From NCBI GenBank assembly GCA_022393335.1, contig JAJEKB010021185.1, forward strand, positions 2,010,277 through 2,074,276: DNA of 64,000 nucleotides, given 5' to 3'. The notes beneath the pieces are model-generated. The model was given only the letters and a program-made list of their open reading frames with translations. It searched no databases and was not told the DNA's origin. Every line of letters begins with the position of its first letter. Position 1 is the stretch's first letter. The translations under genes and the position numbers were made by a program. The stretch is from Macrotrachela quadricornifera. Taxonomy: Eukaryota; Rotifera; Eurotatoria; Philodinida; Philodinidae. Shown here in pieces: positions 59,651 through 64,000 of the stretch.

Positions 59651-60412
59651 AATTTTAAAAGTCGTTCATACATTATATGTTTTAAATTCCAAGCTATAGA
59701 TAGACTGTACCCGTCTCACTTTCATCATAACCTGAAGATATCAACCTTGATGAGTCAACAGTGAACAGTAGCCTGATCAGTGATAAAAATGACTATTTCA
59801 AGCGGAATTTTGGCGTTCAGATAAAAAATGCTCGACTTCGTGTCATAATGCACATCAACAGATCACAAGTTTACCAAAAGCAGCTTATTCTATATGTATA
59901 GTTTCAATGAAAAAAATGAATAAGCTAAAGGAAAAATACTTTACTACAGCGAATAATTGATTTCTATTAATAAGAAAAATGATTCAACAAAATGGAAAAA
60001 TATCTCTCATATACACATACAGTGGATAAATGATTTCTACTAATAAAAAAAAACGGTTTGAAAGAAAGGAAAATGCTTTGCTATATAGTGAATGTATTAT
60101 TATGTATCCGAAAAGAATATGACTCATTAAAAGAGATTTTCTAAATTCCTTATAAAATTACGTTATGGGCTAGTTTATGAAGGAGTTAGAATGCTCGCTA
60201 CCAACTTCCTCTTCCTTTATTCAGAAAAATATACGCTATATATACCAACGAAACGGGAAAAAACATATTATAACATATATCAGGGACAATCCGAAGAAGA
60301 TAACGAGAACAAAAGATGATGACCAGAAAAGTGGTAGAATAAACCCGTACTCCTGAAGAAGGTGAGAAAAAGAAAAAAAAGAATGATAGGAAGAATTCGG
60401 GATCCCGAACTT
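59651..60412. other. Intergenic, AT-rich
   Basis: No gene recognised. Minus-strand frames at 60198-60572 come from a Phe/Ser-rich, low-complexity stretch and the GC-rich inverted repeats that follow. Confidence 0.4.
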
Positions 60413-60556
60413 GCGCACGAGCGTGCGCATCAAGGTAGGAAGTGAGGGTGAGGGCGCAGCTGTGAATGATAATGAGACCGAGGACAGGTGAGGGTGTGGG
60501 TGAGGTTGACTGGATCTGTTTTGTCTTCAAAACCCTATCCGCACGCTCGTGCGCAA
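60413..60556. repeat. GC-rich nested inverted repeat with a G-rich core
   Basis: GCGCACGAGCGTGCGC at 60413-60428, itself a hairpin with 7-bp arms, has its inverted copy (GCACGCTCGTGCGCAAG) at 60541-60557. The core on the plus strand is G-rich (GTGAGGGTGAGGG near 60443 and AGGTGAGGGTGTGGGTGAGG near 60487), with quadruplex potential and TGTGGG-like strings. It stands out from the AT-rich flanks. Confidence 0.75.
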
Positions 60557-60779
60557 GTTTCGCCGCGCGCATCTTTCGTAGACCCCTATATTGAATATAG
60601 TTGCGGTTATGTGTGAAAATAGCAAAATATATCGTGCAAATAAATTTCTGATCCCAATGAATTTATACAATCTAGTAGTTGCTAGATCTTGTATGTTATT
60701 TTTCATTCAAAAAGATATCAATTAAATTTGTTTTTCGTATTTACCGTATGGAAAATCCCCTATTTTAGATCTAGTCAGA

Positions 60780-62985
60780 AAAGTAATTGATGTTGTTGTT
60801 CTCTTTCGGCTATTAGAATTCAAGTCAGCTTTGAACGATGGCGAAGAGGATGACCAAGTTGTTTATTTCGATGAAAATATGGCACCAGGATTGTTAAGTA
60901 GTCTCAATGGTTGTACACGTTCTCTTATAACTGACGAAGCTGATTTTGTACTGAAAAAATGGGTTATATCTTACCACTACCTGGAGCTCATGATTGGTCA
61001 ACAAATGACTGCAGAAGTCAATTATTAACTTTGTATGATAGACCATATAAATTTTACACGACGATTAAAATATGAAAGTATACAAATTTTCGATGCAAAA
61101 CAGAACGTACTCGTATGTACTTTAAAATATTGTTTCGATTTATTATTATTTTTGTCATGGGGTGCAGTTTCAGATGATTCAATAATTGCTTCCATGATGC
61201 GTCAGGCATCTCGTTCCATGACAGATGTATTATTGGAACGTAGAATGATCTGGCCACTTGATAACGGTGTGATATTTATTGCTTCTTGCATTAATGATAT
61301 TAATTCTAAAAAGTATATGTCGATTGAACAATTTGCTATTGTCATAAATTTTATTGAAAGTATTAAATTATACTTCGATAAAGATGCCAACGAGAGAATG
61401 ATAATATGATGTGATGATTTAGAGAAAAAAAAGTAAGAATAACTTAATTCTATGATGAATAAATATGCTGTATTCATTAGTCTAATTTTAATGTATTAAA
61501 AGATTCAAAAACCTACAGCTCTATCTAAAAAGCATTTGTCTAATTATATCTTCCAGTTAGCTGGTTTATTTCTATTGTTTTTAAGCAAAAAATCAACGTA
61601 GAACTACTAACAGATTAAAAAATATTATGATAAAAGAATGAGTTGAACATAGTTAGATCAAATATTTTGGATGGTAATTTTCTAGATAATTAATATATTA
61701 TTCATGTTTATATATTTCTGTACATAGCTGTATTACATTTTGTACGGACAATGCACTTTTTTGTGACTTTTTTAGCAAGTCAGCTATCGGCAAAATAATA
61801 CAGAAAATAATAAACATATGAATTTGTGAGATTGAAAAATATTTTTTGTATTAAAGCTCTTCCTATCTCTCGAACTCTATTTGATGCTTCAATCGTGAAT
61901 AAAGTAAGTTTTGTAATAAATAGAATAGTTATAAAATGTTGCTATGAATAGTGATGAAGTATAACTTCTCATTATCGCTGCTTTTCATACTGGTGTTGAT
62001 TATACTTAATAAGAATTTGATTCAGATAGCATTTTAGTTGATTAATATATTGGAATTAACAAGAAAGAATTTTTTTGAAAAATGCCAATACTAGCAAGCA
62101 AGTATTAAGTGTTAAGTAAATGGGAATAATAGATAGAAAAAGAAAAGAAAATTTAATAATTATACTACCATATGTAAGTTTTTTTGCTATGATTTATTTA
62201 TTTTATTCGTTTAGAAAAGAATAACACGTCTTATTAAATCTTAGATTCTAACAGAAGATAAGACAAATACTTTTGTTAACAATAAAAAAATTGCTACTAA
62301 GAGAATATATAAGAAAATTCTGTCACATTGACGAATAATAAAATAGATTATAAGATAGATATTTTAATTTTTCGAGTTGTATACAAAAAGTTGATTGAAA
62401 AATAACTGAATTATGTGAAACCTGTTTATTTATATAGTATATGATAAAACAGAAATAATTTGCTTTTTTTCCTTGAAGGTGCTGCAGAAAAGAATAACAA
62501 TCATCTAGCAGATCATTTAGGCAAAAGTATTCAAAGTAGTCATCGTATTGTCGAATTTTTATATATCCTTGAATTAGCGTATTCAATTGGTCTTAAATAT
62601 TTGGCAAAGTATAATCATTTTCCAAATAATGGTAAAGTTACTGTCGACTTTGTTGATCGTATTCAAAATTATTTGCCGAATATTTTATTGATGAAAATGG
62701 TCAAATTATTCAACATTATATTACATCTGATATGGTTGAACGATGTCGTGATCTAATAATAGGAAATATTGAACAATACAAGATACTCATCTATTTGTAG
62801 ATAGTAAAAAGTTGTCAAAAAAAACAAAAACGTATTGTTCGATTACAACCACATATGGCTAAAATCATGTCTCAAGTGCTTCTTTGTCGATCAATTATCT
62901 TCACATCGTATAATCTTTATGCTGGCCGAGTGATAAAACGATCAGCTAGTATTCTTGGTTCAGCTCTGTCTAAATTTATTGACTT
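60780..62985 (+). pseudogene. Decayed gene, possibly DUF3987-like, with a 1-kb non-coding interior
   Basis: Coding remnants in several frames. 60822-61060 reads VVYFDENMAPGLLSSLNGC, TRSLITDEADFVLKKW, then (frameshift) LPLPGAHDWSTNDCRSQLLTLYD. After another shift comes SIQIFDAKQNVLV near 61075-61115. 62480-62760 has a helical segment and DFVDRIQNYLPN, then (frameshift) FIDENGQIIQHYITSDMVER. 62820-62985 reads KRIVRLQPHMAKIMSQVLL. 'SDEA-D..L' followed by 'LL.LYD' fits the DUF3987 (primase/helicase-associated) pattern, seen by eye only. Several shifts and stops show it is dead. 61410-62470 is AT-rich with no coding signal and may be an insertion or long intron. Confidence 0.45.
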
Positions 62986-63061
62986 ACATCTCATATTTGT
63001 ATTGAAGAAAGGTTTTTTTTAGTTTGAAGTGGACATCTATATACTTAGGGGTATCCAAAAA

Positions 63062-64000
63062 TAGTGGTGGTGGTACCTTTTTTACTTACACAAAGCTCGA
63101 ATAAGTTTTCTTTTTTTATAAAAAGATAGAGCGTCTTCTGTTCTATTTTTCTATGCTATTTGAGCCCTATTTATCTAATATCATAGTAATAAAATTTTGA
63201 TCAACACTGTTTTTGTTGACACCTACCTGATTGTTTTAGATCATAACGCGTGAAGCATTTTGTATTTCATTCTATCATCGTTTAATACGGTGTGTTAAAA
63301 AATCAAAATATACCACAAAATGCAGCATGAAAAACTCTAAAATTTATAAAACCTGCTTGTTTTGTAGTTGCACTTTTTTCTTTTCAAAATGAGGAAAACT
63401 CTGAGCGACAAAATTTCGACGCTGCGAAAACAGCACCTTATTTTTAGTAAAAGTTGTATTCCTTTTTTTCCATATCATCTTCTTATTATTTGATAGGTTT
63501 CTTTGAAAAACAAGATACACTACAAGATGCAGCTTGAAAAGCTATACGATTTCCAAAAAACAACTATAAGAAGATAGAATAGAAAAAAACGAATAGGGCT
63601 TTTACCAAAAAAAGATCCTATTTTCACAACGTCGACACTTTGCCGCTTAGAGTTTTCCTGATTCTGAAAACAAAAGAGTGCAATTATAAAATAAGTAGTC
63701 CTTTATAAATTGTGCAGCTTTTCATCTTGTATCTGTGGTATATTTTTTGATTATTTAATATAACTTGTTGAACGACGATAAAATGACGAAATATAATTCA
63801 AAAGTGTTTCGTCCGTTATGATCTAAAATAACCAGCTAGGTGTCAACAAAAACAGTATTGATCAAAATTTTATTACTATGATATTAGATAAATAGTGCTC
63901 AAATAGCATAGAAAAATAGAGCAAAAGACGCTCTATCTTTTTATAAAAAAAGAAAATTTGCGCGAACTTTCTGTAAACACAAAAGGTACCACCGCCACTA
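63062..64000. repeat. Large palindrome, at least 0.94 kb, cut by the window edge
   Basis: The outer arms 63062-63235 and about 63830-64000 match at high identity (TAGTGG(T/C)GGTGGTACC at both ends; TATCTAATATCATAGTAATA and its complement). The inner parts 63250-63470 and 63590-63800 are a more diverged inverted pair (AAATATACCACA, ATAATTGCACTCTTTT-type blocks). No ORF is conserved. The right boundary coincides with the end of the window and may extend beyond it. Confidence 0.85.

Noticed and set aside
1..64000. tRNA or rRNA genes
   Set aside because: No stretch showed paired A/B boxes with a foldable cloverleaf, or recognisable rRNA. B-box-like strings in the satellite lack an A box and stem pairing.

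Overview
This is AT-rich eukaryotic nuclear DNA. Its protein-coding genes are split by many very short GT-AG introns of about 45-70 bp. The gene content is an ADP-ribosyltransferase fused to kinesin-light-chain-type TPRs, CYP3-clan P450, M13 peptidase, FMRFamide-type 7TM receptor and DUF3987-like sequence, alongside a Penelope-like retroelement without a visible endonuclease and many palindromic foldback elements. Together these point to a bdelloid rotifer (Adineta/Rotaria type). That is an inference from gene families and architecture; no species was matched.

Layout. 1-3.1 kb is non-coding. A four-exon cytochrome P450 (+, 3.1-4.9 kb) converges on an ART-TPR gene (-, 6.3-9.2 kb), with a 0.5-kb foldback element between them. 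A rhodopsin-like receptor (-, 11.6-12.6 kb) carries an in-frame TGA. 12.6-23 kb is a gene desert with a dead pogo/Tigger-type transposase, an abutting putative solo LTR, a cluster of AATCGATT palindromes and a foldback element. A Tubby/LURP-one-like ORF lies at 23.5-24.2 kb. An M13 neprilysin-like peptidase with at least 17 exons (+, 27.2-30.4 kb) converges on a secreted epoxide-hydrolase-like alpha/beta hydrolase (-, 31.8-32.9 kb). 33-40.8 kb is repeats, including foldbacks and a 40-bp minisatellite. A 17-exon cullin-1-like gene (+, 40.8-44.7 kb) is followed by a single-exon sulfotransferase-like gene (-, 45.8-46.5 kb).

47-53.6 kb is a transposon nest. A Penelope-like element on the minus strand is split by a 2,266-bp Mutator-like DNA transposon with an intact five-exon FLYWCH+MULE transposase and a perfect 9-bp target duplication. 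A second, 5'-truncated Penelope copy sits head-to-head with the first across a G-rich, telomere-like junction. 53.8-55.4 kb is a 93-bp satellite. 58.0-59.7 kb is a foldback element with an 815-bp deletion derivative of the same Mutator-like family in one arm. 60.8-63.0 kb holds a decayed DUF3987-like gene, and the window ends in a palindrome of at least 0.94 kb.

The host genes are unrelated household, secretory and receptor genes and do not form a pathway. The most notable system is the Mutator-like family: its terminal inverted repeats are arrays of a GCGAAA-type motif, and one apparently intact autonomous copy and one deletion derivative occur in the same window.
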